Shown: positions 43,809 through 53,052 of the stretch, one piece after another | Layout: the number at the start of each line of letters is the position of its first letter | Position numbering within the stretch: position 1 is the stretch's first letter | Source of the DNA: Tatumella saanichensis | Lineage (GTDB): Bacteria; Pseudomonadota; Gammaproteobacteria; Enterobacterales; Enterobacteriaceae | Direction of reading: 5' to 3' | Length of the DNA stretch: 64,000 nucleotides | Assembly: GCF_000439375.1 (NCBI RefSeq) | Contig: NZ_ATMI01000051.1 | Location: 1-64,000 of the forward strand | Notes under the pieces: model-generated | Seen by the model: the letters and a program-made list of their open reading frames with translations, nothing else | What the model was told of the DNA's origin: nothing | Database searches by the model: none | Translations under genes and position numbers: made by a program

Positions 43809-44006
43809 TAACACGCTCAGTCATTTTGGGTGTAGCAAATGGCTCTAGTTAAGACATCGCCAGTTTAAATTGATTGAGTGTTGTGCATGACTATGCCGCA
43901 TGAAATCGCATGATCGTTCGAGGATCGTTATGCTGAAGCCTGCCAGAACTGGCGAGCCTTTGCTTATGTTATGCAGGTGCATGAAAACCACTACACAAAG
44001 CGGGCA

Positions 44007-44025
44007 GGCGTGGCGGGGATACGAG
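44007..44025. other. Candidate cos site
   Basis: GGCGTGGCGGGGATACGAG resembles the 19-base P2-type cohesive end (GGCG-GGCGGGG core). It lies in a non-coding stretch between the early-operon terminator and the portal gene, exactly where P2 and 186 have cos. Repeats GCATGAAATCGCATGAT and TCGTTCGAGGATCG just to the left may be terminase sites. Confidence 0.65.
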
Positions 44026-44150
44026 GGCGCGCTAAAGAGACTTATTATTAAAAATTAGATAAAATATATGCATCGCATGAATTTTTCATAAAAAGCTAGG
44101 TGTGGTAGACATCGAAGCCCTCAGGATGTTTGTGAGGGCCAATAGTGGAG

Positions 44151-44981
44151 TTAGTATTTTCGTTCTACTGGTGCGTGGCTTACTGTCACACAAGCATCGT
44201 TAAGTGCAACGATAGTATCGCTTAGACTAAAGAAAGGGAAAGCTGAATAATTGAAGTACTGAGTTGATAAGTTTAATACTATTTCCGTATCTGTCGGTGA
44301 AAGTACTCTAGCGAAGGGAGTTATCTCGTTAAATACCCTATTAGGTTCAGTTACCAAAATAGCTACAGGATAGAAATGAATGCAGGCTCCGGTACTAAAT
44401 CTTTCAGAACCTGAAATAGTTGTGTTCAGTAGGCTGAAAAGAGCACCGGTTATGTTCAGCCTATTTGGATAAAACCAGTAGCTAAAAGTATGAGTATCAG
44501 TAATATTTGGATTCTTTCCGAGAACAAAGTCGCAAAGCTGCTTGAAAAAAGGAATGTTTTCTCGGGGCTCTTTACAAAGAGTATTTGGTGATGCAGAGAG
44601 AACATGACCAATCATCCCTCGGAGATATGAATCTGCATCAACTTTCATGGATATTGTGTTGTACACTGAGTGCGGTTTTTTTAAATATAGATTAACTTTT
44701 GTGTTAATTTCATTAGTAACGCGTTTGATTTCAGTGTCGTACTTACCTAAGTTATTATTGCATCTGGCGCAAATAGTTTTAAAAACGCTTCCTTGATTAG
44801 CATTAACCCCTTTTATATCTGAATTTCTAAATTCAGTAATGAGGCGTTGCTCAATTTTATTTGGAGGGACTACGCACTTTGGCGGAACATGATCTTGGCT
44901 TAGCTTACCGTACTCTCCGCATATAAGGCAGTAGCCTTCTTTAATTTTTGTATACTTCCATCTATCTGATATCTTTGACAA
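44151..44981 (-). CDS. HNH-type zinc protein, cargo between cos and Q
   Basis: 276 residues. N-terminal HNH-like zinc fold: CLIC (18-21), QDHVPPK (Asp30, His31), CARCNNN (71-77). The rest (about 200 residues) is unrecognised and may sense or bind a target. A+T-rich compared with the flanking phage genes and on its own, with no partner ATPase. Its place between cos and the portal gene is a cargo position in P2-type phages, so a single-gene anti-phage or exclusion nuclease is a fair guess. Confidence 0.62.
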   Translation of the reverse strand: MSKISDRWKYTKIKEGYCLICGEYGKLSQDHVPPKCVVPPNKIEQRLITEFRNSDIKGVNANQGSVFKTICARCNNNLGKYDTEIKRVTNEINTKVNLYLKKPHSVYNTISMKVDADSYLRGMIGHVLSASPNTLCKEPRENIPFFKQLCDFVLGKNPNITDTHTFSYWFYPNRLNITGALFSLLNTTISGSERFSTGACIHFYPVAILVTEPNRVFNEITPFARVLSPTDTEIVLNLSTQYFNYSAFPFFSLSDTIVALNDACVTVSHAPVERKY

Positions 44982-45058
44982 AAGCCTACCCTCTCATTTT
45001 TTTCAATATGGGAATTATTTACGTAAACAGTTAATTGTTCAACTGTTCCACTGATGAG

Positions 45059-46111
45059 TTAATTAATACAATTATCTTCATCGAGTTCAAGACCATAGGG
45101 ATTGAAGCAGATAATATCCTCTTCTAACCATTCATTCAGCTCTTCCAGTCTTCTTTGCAGAGGCATCAGTTCATTCCTCACAAACACCCGACTCGCCTTC
45201 TCTACATCCCCAAAACCCCCAACATTATTCGGCATAATGCCCATCATCTGCGGCGGCACGCGGTGTGCTGCCAGCATGTCATCGCGACTGACGTTCTTGA
45301 TATTCAGAAACTCATCCCTGGCCGCAACCTCGGACAACGGTATGATCTGGATACCGTCCTTTTTGCCGTTGGGCGAGTACATAAACAGGTTGCGGAAATT
45401 GCCTGGTCCCTTGGCACTTTTCATGGCCTGACGGATATTGTTTACATCTTCCTGGTTCTGGGCGGCATCGGTCATATACATGATGAATCCTGCGTGGCTG
45501 CCGTTGATATAATATTTCCGGCGAAACAGGGTAGCGGACTCGTTCAGTAGGGCCGAAGGAATTGCGGACAGGTACTCCGGCAGGCCATAAATTTCCTGAT
45601 TTAAATCCGGTTCCATCAGATGAAAAATGCTGTCTTTGGTGAACTCATAGGGCTGGGTAGTCATACCGTATTGCACAAACCAGTATGTGTCGAGATCGAT
45701 CCCGCGCCGGGTATATTTTGCCAGCGATGGTTCCAGCGAGAGGATGCCGCCCAGCCGGTTAGTGCGTTTCTCCAGGTAGGCATTCCCGAATACCAGATAA
45801 TCCTGCACAAAGCGGCTGAATGCCTGCTGGCTCAACAGCGGATGCGGGATAAAAGTGCTGGTCAGAATGTTACGCTTCACGTTAATCGGGGAGCTGTGAT
45901 GCACAGCAGCGCGATAGGTCCGTGCCAGTCCGTCAAAGCTGACGGGCGGTTCATACCAGCGATCCATCTGTACACATTCCACATAGTCCAGTAGCTCGCG
46001 GCGGTCCAGAACGGGGACAGGATCACCAAAGCTGAAAGCTTCGGCTCGAGGAGTATCGTTATGTTGAATGTTATGGGTGTCTGTAGCGCGTTTTTTCTTA
46101 CTGTTACCCAT
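45059..46111 (-). CDS. Q: Portal protein (P2 Q)
   Basis: A 350-residue portal protein of the PBSX/P2 family, forming the ring through which DNA enters and leaves the capsid. Family blocks: EPPVSFDGLARTYRAAVHHSS, FRRKYYINGSHAGFIMY, VSRDDMLAAHRVPPQMMGI. Its ATG overlaps the P stop (TAATG). Confidence 0.93.
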   Translation of the reverse strand: MGNSKKKRATDTHNIQHNDTPRAEAFSFGDPVPVLDRRELLDYVECVQMDRWYEPPVSFDGLARTYRAAVHHSSPINVKRNILTSTFIPHPLLSQQAFSRFVQDYLVFGNAYLEKRTNRLGGILSLEPSLAKYTRRGIDLDTYWFVQYGMTTQPYEFTKDSIFHLMEPDLNQEIYGLPEYLSAIPSALLNESATLFRRKYYINGSHAGFIMYMTDAAQNQEDVNNIRQAMKSAKGPGNFRNLFMYSPNGKKDGIQIIPLSEVAARDEFLNIKNVSRDDMLAAHRVPPQMMGIMPNNVGGFGDVEKASRVFVRNELMPLQRRLEELNEWLEEDIICFNPYGLELDEDNCIN

Positions 46112-47877
46112 TAAAAAATCTCCACAATGTTGCTGGTATTAGCTGCTTCGCCCTGCAGCGGTTCGTTAAACAGTGCATGCATCGTTGCCCAGGCCAGATC
46201 TGCATGGCTGGCTTCTTCGCTGCGACTGGCCTCATAGGTTGGCCGGTTTCCGCTGGCGGTAGTGGCGCGACGGATAGCCATAAAGGACTGGGCTATGTCT
46301 GTGTGTCCGGCGTCAAACTCCAGACGGCGGTGGCTGATAATGTCGTATGCTTTGAGTACCAGGGCATTTTTGACATTGGGGTTATAGACAAACTCACGTA
46401 CTGCGGGAAAGAACGCTTTCACGTTCTCATAGACACCGTGGCCGACACCGGTTGAGTCAATGCCGATATAGGTCACGTTGTACTGGCGCGTGAGTTTTTT
46501 GATGGCATCAGCCTGGGCGCGAAAGTCCATTCCGCGCCACTGATGGCGCTCAAGAATACGAAATTTACCGCCGGGTACGGTGGGAGGGGCCATTACCACA
46601 CACCCGGCACTGTCACCGTTCTGTGTACCCTTTGCCGGATCGTAACCGATCCAGACTTCGTGCCAGCCAAACGGCCGCAGCGCCAGCGCCTGGAAATCGG
46701 GCCAGATTTCCCAGCTGTCCACCATGCACTGTTGCAGCTCGCTGAGCGGAAATACTGACGCCAGGTCGTCAATGAACTCGCACAACAGCAGGTTGCGGTA
46801 TTCGTCCGGACTGTACTCCATACGCAACTGTTCGAGGTCAAACAGATTGCAGCCGCCATGCACGGCATCCTCTACGGTAACGATCTGCCGATACTGTCCA
46901 TCAGGGCATAACAGGCCGGAGGCCAGATTGCGGTGGGTCAGGTCAATGTCTACTTTATCCGCTTTGGCACGGCCGCGGTTGAACAGTACGCCGGACCAGA
47001 ACGGATAAGCGCTGTGGGTCAGGCTGGACGGCGTGGAAAAATAGGTTTGTCGCCATTTCTTGTGAATGGCCATACCGGAGGCAACCTTGCGTAGCTCCTG
47101 GAATTTCGGTATCCAGAAATATTCATCAAGATACAGATTGCCGTGGTAGCTCTGTGCCGTTCGTGCGTTGGTGCCAAGGAAATACAGACATGCGCCGTTG
47201 CTGAGTGCCATCGGGTCGCCTTTCAGTTCCACATCTACCTCTTTTGCAAAGTCGATGATGTACTGTTTGAAGACATGCGCTTGTGCCTTACTGGCTGAGA
47301 GAAAAATCTGGTTACGTCCAGTGGTGATAGCATCAAGCAGTGCCTCACGGGCAAAGAAGTATGTTGCCCCAATCTGACGCGATTTAAGCAGGTTACGAAT
47401 GCGGTGTTTTATGCCTGCCTGCCACCAGTGACGCTGATATTCAAACATACCGTTACGGAAGATTTCTTCCAGCTTTTCGGTTTGCTCATCGGTGAAAACG
47501 TTCTTTTCGGGCTTCCTGCGCGGGCCTTTATTACGGTTGGCCACTTTCGGGTTTAAATCGGCTTCGTTCCCGCCATGGTTAAATTTATCAATTCGCGCAT
47601 GGCGTTCTGATTGTCGCGCCAGCAGATCAATTTCCTTGAAGTCTTTACCTTCTTTTTGCGTCTTCATGATGAGCTGGCAGTAACGTGCCGCAGTGGTGAG
47701 CTGCATCTGATCGAGTGGCCCGTAATCGACCCATTTATCGCGCTTTTTCCAGCTGTGAACGGTTGCGACTTTCTCGCCCAGCATTTCAGAAATGCGGGCT
47801 ATGCGGTACCCCTGAAAGTACAGCAGCATGGCCTGCCGTCGGGGATCGAGATCTGCGGGGGAAAGCATGGTGTTCAT
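46111..47877 (-). CDS. P: Terminase large subunit (P2 P)
   Basis: A 588-residue packaging ATPase/nuclease. It begins with a helix-turn-helix-like segment (GYRIARISEMLGEKVATVHSWKKR), then the ATPase region (KSRQIGATYFFAREAL, Walker A-like) and the C-terminal nuclease part with IGYDPAKG and IGIDSTGVG acidic motifs. ATG 47877 is used; MLSPADL three codons on is possible. Divergent from O. Confidence 0.93.
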   Translation of the reverse strand: MNTMLSPADLDPRRQAMLLYFQGYRIARISEMLGEKVATVHSWKKRDKWVDYGPLDQMQLTTAARYCQLIMKTQKEGKDFKEIDLLARQSERHARIDKFNHGGNEADLNPKVANRNKGPRRKPEKNVFTDEQTEKLEEIFRNGMFEYQRHWWQAGIKHRIRNLLKSRQIGATYFFAREALLDAITTGRNQIFLSASKAQAHVFKQYIIDFAKEVDVELKGDPMALSNGACLYFLGTNARTAQSYHGNLYLDEYFWIPKFQELRKVASGMAIHKKWRQTYFSTPSSLTHSAYPFWSGVLFNRGRAKADKVDIDLTHRNLASGLLCPDGQYRQIVTVEDAVHGGCNLFDLEQLRMEYSPDEYRNLLLCEFIDDLASVFPLSELQQCMVDSWEIWPDFQALALRPFGWHEVWIGYDPAKGTQNGDSAGCVVMAPPTVPGGKFRILERHQWRGMDFRAQADAIKKLTRQYNVTYIGIDSTGVGHGVYENVKAFFPAVREFVYNPNVKNALVLKAYDIISHRRLEFDAGHTDIAQSFMAIRRATTASGNRPTYEASRSEEASHADLAWATMHALFNEPLQGEAANTSNIVEIF

Positions 47878-47923
47878 GGGCCAAACATACGGCCTTGCCT
47901 GGCGGCTTTCCCCGGCTGAGATT

Positions 47924-47941
47924 TGTATGGTTTATCGTACA
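47924..47941. promoter_or_regulatory. Late activator (Ogr/Delta) site for P-Q and O
   Basis: TGT-N12-ACA dyad, here extended to TTGTA-N10-TACAA, between the divergent late genes P and O. This is the recognition pattern of the P2 Ogr zinc-finger activator family. Confidence 0.72.
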
Positions 47942-48018
47942 AGCTCTGCGCGTTGTTTCACTCCCTCAATCACCGCAACCATAAGGCACAGGTATGTTTC
48001 TTAAACGGAGCACGGTTC

Positions 48019-48852
48019 ATGACAGTGAAAGCAAAGCGTTTCCGTATCGGGGTGGAAGGTGCCACCACTGACGGGCGTGAAATCCAGCGTGAATGGCTGG
48101 TACAGATGGCAGCCAGTTACAATCCGACGGTCTATACCGCGCTGATTAACCTTGAGCACATCAAATCCTATCTGCCTGACAGTACATTTAACCGTTACGG
48201 CAGAGTCACGGGGCTGGTTGCAGAGGAAATCAATGACGGTCCGCTGGCGGGCAGGATGGCGCTTTATGCCGATATAGAACCCACAGCACCGCTGGTGGAA
48301 CTGGTGAAAAAGGGCCAGAAGCTTTTTACCTCCATGGAGGTCAGTACGAAATTTGCCGATACAGGCAATGCCTATCTTGTGGGACTTGGTGCGACAGATG
48401 ATCCGGCGAGCCTCGGTACTGAAATGCTCGCATTCAGCGCCAGAGCCGCACATAACCCACTGACAAGCCGTAAGCTAAATCCTGAAAATCTGTTTTCGGA
48501 AGCGGTCGAAACTCTTATCGAATTCGAAGAACTCCCAGATGAAAAAACGTCCCTGTTTGCCCGCGTTACCGCTTTGTTTAATAAAAAAGAGCAGAACGAT
48601 GATGTCCGTTTTACCGATGTGCACAAAGCAGTGGAGTTGATTGCTACCGAACAGCAAAACCTGAGCGAACGCACTGACAACTCCCATTCCCGACAGAACA
48701 AGCGCCTTGCTGAACTGGAACTCTCCTTGCAGAAACAGCAGACCGCCTTTGCTGATCTTGAGCAGAAGCTGAGCAGCGAAGACCGCCGGAAAGACTACCG
48801 CCAGCGCGCTCCGGGTGGCAATGCACCGGCAGGCACTCTGACCAACTGCTGA
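48019..48852 (+). CDS. O: Capsid scaffold and protease (P2 O)
   Basis: 277 residues. The N-terminal protease part (FRIGVEGATTDGREIQREWL, INLEHIK with His) matches P2 gpO, a serine protease that cleaves itself and other head proteins; the C-terminal coiled segment (residues about 205-265) is the scaffold. ATG 48019 is chosen because it aligns with P2 O. Confidence 0.9.
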   Translation: MTVKAKRFRIGVEGATTDGREIQREWLVQMAASYNPTVYTALINLEHIKSYLPDSTFNRYGRVTGLVAEEINDGPLAGRMALYADIEPTAPLVELVKKGQKLFTSMEVSTKFADTGNAYLVGLGATDDPASLGTEMLAFSARAAHNPLTSRKLNPENLFSEAVETLIEFEELPDEKTSLFARVTALFNKKEQNDDVRFTDVHKAVELIATEQQNLSERTDNSHSRQNKRLAELELSLQKQQTAFADLEQKLSSEDRRKDYRQRAPGGNAPAGTLTNC

Positions 48853-48867
48853 TGGAGCATAAACCTG

Positions 48868-49971
48868 ATGAAAAAGAAAACCCGCTTTGCCTTTAACGCT
48901 TATCTGCAGCAGCTGGCACGCCTGAACGGTGTGGCAATCGAAGAACTCTCCTGTAAATTCACTGTGGAGCCTTCTGTACAGCAGACGCTGGAAGACCAGA
49001 TCCAGCTGTCAGCTGCCTTTCTGACACTGGTTAATATCACTCCGGTCACTGAACAATCCGGCCAGTTACTGGGGCTGGGAGTGGGCAGCACTATTGCCGG
49101 AACGACCGATACGACGTCCAAAGAGCGTGAACCTACCGATCCGACGCTGATGGAGGATATGGATTATAAATGTGAGCAGACCAACTTTGATACGGTACTG
49201 ACCTACGCAAAACTGGACTTATGGGCGAAGTACCAGGACTTTCAGGTGCGTATCCGCAACACCATCGTTAAGCGTCAGGCACTGGACCGCATCATGATTG
49301 GTTTTAACGGTGTGAAGCGCGCCAAAACGTCCAATCGTGCTGAGAACCCGCTACTGCAGGACGTCAATAAAGGCTGGCTGCAGAAACTGCGCGAAGATGC
49401 ACCGGATCACGTGATGGGCAGTCAAATCGCAGAGGATGGCACTGTTACTGCAGATCCGGTAAAAGTCGGCCCCGGTGGTAAGTATGTGAATCTGGATGCT
49501 GTGGTGATGGATACCGTCAATGAGTTGATCGATGCGGTTTATCAGGACGATGACGACCTGGTTGTCATTTGCGGACGTGAACTGCTGTCTGATAAATATT
49601 TTCCTTTGGTCAATAAAGAACAGGAAAACAGCGAGAAAATTGCCGCCGATCTAATCATCAGTCAGAAACGTATGGGCGGCCTGCAGGCTGTACGTGCGCC
49701 TTACTTCCCGGCCAATGCGCTGTTGATCACCCGCCTGGATAATCTTTCTATCTACTGGCAGGAAGATACCCGCCGCCGTTCAGTCATCGATAACCCGAAA
49801 CGCGATCGGATTGAAAATTTTGAATCCGTCAATGAGGCGTATGTGGTCGAGGACTATCGATGTGCTGCGCTGGTCGAAAATATCGAAATCGGTAATTTTA
49901 TTCCGCCGGAAGTTCCTGCTGAAGAGCCAGAAGAACCAGAAGAGCCAGAAGAAACCGAAACCGGGGAATAG
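48868..49971 (+). CDS. N: Major capsid protein (P2 N)
   Basis: A 367-residue coat protein that builds the icosahedral head after gpO cleavage near its N-terminus. MKKKTRFAFNAYLQQLARLNGV and DYRCAALVENIEIG match P2 gpN. An acidic Glu-Pro-rich tail of about 20 residues ends the protein. Confidence 0.93.
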   Translation: MKKKTRFAFNAYLQQLARLNGVAIEELSCKFTVEPSVQQTLEDQIQLSAAFLTLVNITPVTEQSGQLLGLGVGSTIAGTTDTTSKEREPTDPTLMEDMDYKCEQTNFDTVLTYAKLDLWAKYQDFQVRIRNTIVKRQALDRIMIGFNGVKRAKTSNRAENPLLQDVNKGWLQKLREDAPDHVMGSQIAEDGTVTADPVKVGPGGKYVNLDAVVMDTVNELIDAVYQDDDDLVVICGRELLSDKYFPLVNKEQENSEKIAADLIISQKRMGGLQAVRAPYFPANALLITRLDNLSIYWQEDTRRRSVIDNPKRDRIENFESVNEAYVVEDYRCAALVENIEIGNFIPPEVPAEEPEEPEEPEETETGE

Positions 49972-49974
49972 CGT

Positions 49975-50625
49975 ATGAGTCTAAGTCCAGCCCGGCAGCA
50001 CCGCCTGCGTATTCAGGCCGAACAGGCCACCCGAGTGGGGGGGAATGTTCGCCACGCAACCGGCTATGACCTGATGCTGCTGCAACTTGCGGAGGACCGC
50101 CGTCGCCTCAAAGGCATCCAGTCCACGGTGAAAAAGGCGGAAACCAAAGCTGAACTACTGCCGAAATATTGCACCTGGGTTGAGGGTGTACTGGCTGCCG
50201 GAGGGACACAGCAGGATGACGTACTGATGTATGTGATGCTGTGGCGCATTGATGCCGGTGATTATGCCGGAGCATTGGAGATTGGTCGTCATGCGCTGTC
50301 CCATGGCTGGGTGATGCCACTGGGTAACCGTAACGTACAGACCGTGCTGGCAGAAGAAATGGCAGACTCGGCACAAAGTGCTCTGCTTGCAGCAGTCGGT
50401 TTTGATGATGATCTGCTTCTAAAGACGCTGGATCTGACAATGGATCTGGATATGCCGGATCAGTCCAGGGCGCGTCTGCATAAAGCCATTGGTGCTGTAC
50501 AGAGCGAGAGCAACCCTGCATCAGCCCTGAATCATCTTATTCATGCGCTACAGCTTGATCCCCGCTGTGGTGTAAAAAAAGAAAAGCAGCAGCTGGAGCG
50601 CAGACTGCGCAATGACAGCCGCTAA
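49975..50625 (+). CDS. M: Terminase small subunit (P2 M)
   Basis: 216 residues. SPARQHRLRIQAEQATR and GDYAGALEIGRHALSHGWVMP are gpM features. It binds cos and guides gpP to it. It begins 3 bases after N. Confidence 0.9.
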   Translation: MSLSPARQHRLRIQAEQATRVGGNVRHATGYDLMLLQLAEDRRRLKGIQSTVKKAETKAELLPKYCTWVEGVLAAGGTQQDDVLMYVMLWRIDAGDYAGALEIGRHALSHGWVMPLGNRNVQTVLAEEMADSAQSALLAAVGFDDDLLLKTLDLTMDLDMPDQSRARLHKAIGAVQSESNPASALNHLIHALQLDPRCGVKKEKQQLERRLRNDSR

Positions 50626-50717
50626 CGAACGTGCCCCGCGCACGGGCGGCACCGGGTAGTGAAAGGCATGGCCATTCCAAATTCGGTTCACCGCCCACTT
50701 ATTGAGGAGAAAGCCTG

Positions 50718-51182
50718 ATGCAGTTTATTGCGCCCGAACAGGCCCCTGTACAGGCGGAGGTCATCCAAAATACACCTTTCTGGCCTGATGTCGATCTCTC
50801 GGAGTTTCGAAGTGTAATGCGTACTGATGGTACCGTGACGCAGCCGCGTTTAACGCAGATTCTGCTGTCGGTAATTTCTGAGGTTAACGCAGAGCTTTAT
50901 GATTTCCGGAACCGGCAGCAGAGGCTGGGTTATCAGGCGCTGGCTGAGGTCCCGGCAGAAATACTGGACGGGCAAAGCGAACGTATCCGGCATTACCACA
51001 ACGCCATCTTTTGCTGGGCACGTGCAGTTATCAATGAACGCTATCAGGACTATGACGCCACAGCATCAGGAGTGAAGCGAGGAGATGAGCTGGCGGAGGC
51101 CAGCGGTGATTTGTGGCGAGATGCCCGCCGTGCTGTAAGCCGGGTGCAGGATAATCCGCAGTGTACGGTAGAACTTATCTGA
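50718..51182 (+). CDS. L: Head completion protein (P2 L)
   Basis: 154 residues with the gpL pattern FWPDVDLSEFRSVMRTDGTVT and YRAGRDL-like end. It closes the filled head. GAGGAGAAAG precedes the ATG. Its stop overlaps the X start (TGATGA). Confidence 0.88.
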   Translation: MQFIAPEQAPVQAEVIQNTPFWPDVDLSEFRSVMRTDGTVTQPRLTQILLSVISEVNAELYDFRNRQQRLGYQALAEVPAEILDGQSERIRHYHNAIFCWARAVINERYQDYDATASGVKRGDELAEASGDLWRDARRAVSRVQDNPQCTVELI

Positions 51183-51385
51183 TGAAAGTTCGGGTATATC
51201 AGTATGACACGGTAGACGCACTTTGCTGGCGGCACTATGGACGTACACAAGGTGTTACTGAGCAGGTTTTGCAGGCAAATCCGGGGCTGGCTGACTACGG
51301 AGCCTTTTTACCGCACGGACTGGAAGTGGAACTGCCAGATATTACGGCATCAGCCACTATGCAGACCGTCCAGTTATGGGACTGA
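51182..51385 (+). CDS. X: Tail protein X
   Basis: 67 residues with a LysM-like fold (VDALCWRHYGRTQGVTEQVLQANPGL), typical of gpX. ATG 51182 overlaps the L stop by one base; the upstream in-frame start is inside L and not used. Confidence 0.88.
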   Translation: MKVRVYQYDTVDALCWRHYGRTQGVTEQVLQANPGLADYGAFLPHGLEVELPDITASATMQTVQLWD

Positions 51386-51388
51386 ATT

Positions 51389-51604
51389 ATGAGTTTAGAA
51401 CGGATCAGCTCCTTCATCACTTACTGTATCGCCGTACTGCTGGCATGGCTTGGTGATCTGTCACTCAAAGATGTGTCTACGGTAGCTGGCATCCTGCTTG
51501 GGGTACTGATGCTGGCTATCAATTGGTACTACAAACACCAGTCTTTAAGGTTATTACGCAGCGGTAAAATATCCCGGAAAGACTATGAAACCTTCAATCG
51601 TTAA
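51389..51604 (+). CDS. Holin (HP1/P2 Y type)
   Basis: 71 residues, two hydrophobic helices (about 10-22 and 28-46) and a basic C-terminus. This is a class II holin that opens the inner membrane at lysis. It occupies the Y position. It overlaps the endolysin gene by 20 bases. Confidence 0.85.
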   Translation: MSLERISSFITYCIAVLLAWLGDLSLKDVSTVAGILLGVLMLAINWYYKHQSLRLLRSGKISRKDYETFNR

Positions 51605-52100
51605 GCGCTGCCTTATCGGGGCAGTACTGTCAATTGCTGCTACGTTGCCGGGTTTTCAGTTACTTCATACTTCCGTTGAAGGGCTGAAACTGATTGCTGA
51701 TTACGAAGGATGCCGCCTGCAGCCTTATCAGTGCAGAGCGGGTGTGTGGACCGACGGGGTCGGTAATACGAACGGTGTGGTCCCTGGAAAAACCATTACG
51801 GAGCAGCAGGCGGCGAAAGGGCTTATCACCAACGTGTTGCTCGTGGAGCGGGCGTTGGATAAGTGCGTAGTGCCGCCGATGCCGCAGAAAGTCTATGACG
51901 CGGTGGTATCTTTTGCTTTTAACGTGGGCACTGGCAACGCATGCGGTTCTACGCTGGTTAAGTTGTTAAATCAGCGACGCTGGACGGATGCATGCCATCA
52001 GCTGCCACGCTGGGTATACGTCAAAGGTGTGTTTAATCGGGGGCTGGATAACCGGCGTGCGCGGGAAATGGCCTGGTGTTTAAAAGGAACTGGCACATGA
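51585..52100 (+). CDS. K: SAR endolysin, GH24 muramidase (P2 K type)
   Basis: 171 residues. A weakly hydrophobic N-terminal helix (about 8-24) is typical of signal-anchor-release endolysins. The catalytic triad is Glu41-x8-Cys50-x5-Thr56, the E-(D/C)-T pattern with Cys in the Asp position. Several further Cys suggest disulfide control of activation. Confidence 0.9.
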   Translation: MKPSIVKRCLIGAVLSIAATLPGFQLLHTSVEGLKLIADYEGCRLQPYQCRAGVWTDGVGNTNGVVPGKTITEQQAAKGLITNVLLVERALDKCVVPPMPQKVYDAVVSFAFNVGTGNACGSTLVKLLNQRRWTDACHQLPRWVYVKGVFNRGLDNRRAREMAWCLKGTGT

Positions 52101-52525
52101 CGCGCCTGCTGTCAGTTTTGCTGCTGGTGATGGGTGTAGTACTGGCCGGGCTTTTGTGGTGGCTGAATAATGCCAGTCACATTATTGAGATGCAGGGCAC
52201 AGAGCTGGTAAGTAAAACGCAGCAACTGACGGAGAAAAATAGCCAGCTTATCGGGTTGTCCATTCTGACTGAAACCAACAGCCGGGAACAGACACGGCTT
52301 TATGCGGCAGCGGAAGATACGGCGGCACTGCTTCGAAGCCGTCAGTACTGGATAAGGGAGCTGAAAAGTGAAAATGAAGATTTACGCCGCTGGGCTGATA
52401 ATCCTTTGCCTGCTGACATTACCCGGCTGCGGGAGCGTCCGGCCATCGCCGGAGGTGCGGCTTACCGTAAGTGGCTGTCCCGAAGTGACGCAGTGCCGTC
52501 TGGAAAGATCAGCGCCGCGCAGTAA
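52097..52525 (+). CDS. lysB: Inner-membrane spanin subunit (LysB-like)
   Basis: 142 residues with one N-terminal membrane segment and a long coiled periplasmic part (residues about 40-105). ATG 52097 overlaps the endolysin stop (ATGA). It joins the outer spanin to disrupt the outer membrane. Confidence 0.83.
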   Translation: MTRLLSVLLLVMGVVLAGLLWWLNNASHIIEMQGTELVSKTQQLTEKNSQLIGLSILTETNSREQTRLYAAAEDTAALLRSRQYWIRELKSENEDLRRWADNPLPADITRLRERPAIAGGAAYRKWLSRSDAVPSGKISAAQ

Positions 52526-52658
52526 CGGCGATCTGAATACAGCACTGGATGAAACCGAAGCCGCCTGGGCTGCCTGTGCTGACAAAGTCGATATGATTAT
52601 CACGTGTCAGGAGCGAGGCCGTGAACAAACCACAGTCTTTACGCAACGCCCTGAATAA
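52368..52658 (+). CDS. lysC: Outer-membrane lipoprotein spanin (LysC), nested gene
   Basis: 96 residues in the +1 frame inside lysB, with lipobox LPGC (Cys21). It starts at GTG 52368 or ATG 52374. Nested o-spanins of this kind are standard in P2-like lysis cassettes. Confidence 0.83.
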   Translation: MKMKIYAAGLIILCLLTLPGCGSVRPSPEVRLTVSGCPEVTQCRLERSAPRSNGDLNTALDETEAAWAACADKVDMIITCQERGREQTTVFTQRPE

Positions 52659-53052
52659 AGCAGTAGCTTATGTGCGGGATAACCCGGACAAGCTGCACCT
52701 TTTTATTGATAACGGATCACTGGTAGCGACTGGGGCTGCCTCTATGTCATGGGAATACCGCTATACCCTGAACGTAATCGTTGAGGATTTCAGTGGCGAC
52801 CAGAATCTGCTGATGGCTCCTGTACTGTTGTGGCTTCGTGCTAATCAGTCTGACGCTATTCACAATTCGGAATTGCGTGAAAAGCTGTTCACCTTTGAAG
52901 TGGATATTCTGCGTAATGATGTCTGTGATATAAGCCTGAGCCTGCAACTGACGGAGCGTGTTCTGGTGAGCACTGACGGCAGCGTATCGAACGTTGAAGC
53001 GATACCCGAACCGGGCGATCCTGAAGAAATATGGACGGTAAAACATGGATGA
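52621..53052 (+). CDS. R: Tail completion protein R
   Basis: 143 residues, similar to P2 gpR (VEDFSGDQNLLMAPVLLWL, FEVDILRNDVCDISLSLQL). Start is GTG 52621 after GAGCGAGG; it overlaps lysC by 38 bases and S by 8. Confidence 0.88.
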   Translation: MNKPQSLRNALNKAVAYVRDNPDKLHLFIDNGSLVATGAASMSWEYRYTLNVIVEDFSGDQNLLMAPVLLWLRANQSDAIHNSELREKLFTFEVDILRNDVCDISLSLQLTERVLVSTDGSVSNVEAIPEPGDPEEIWTVKHG

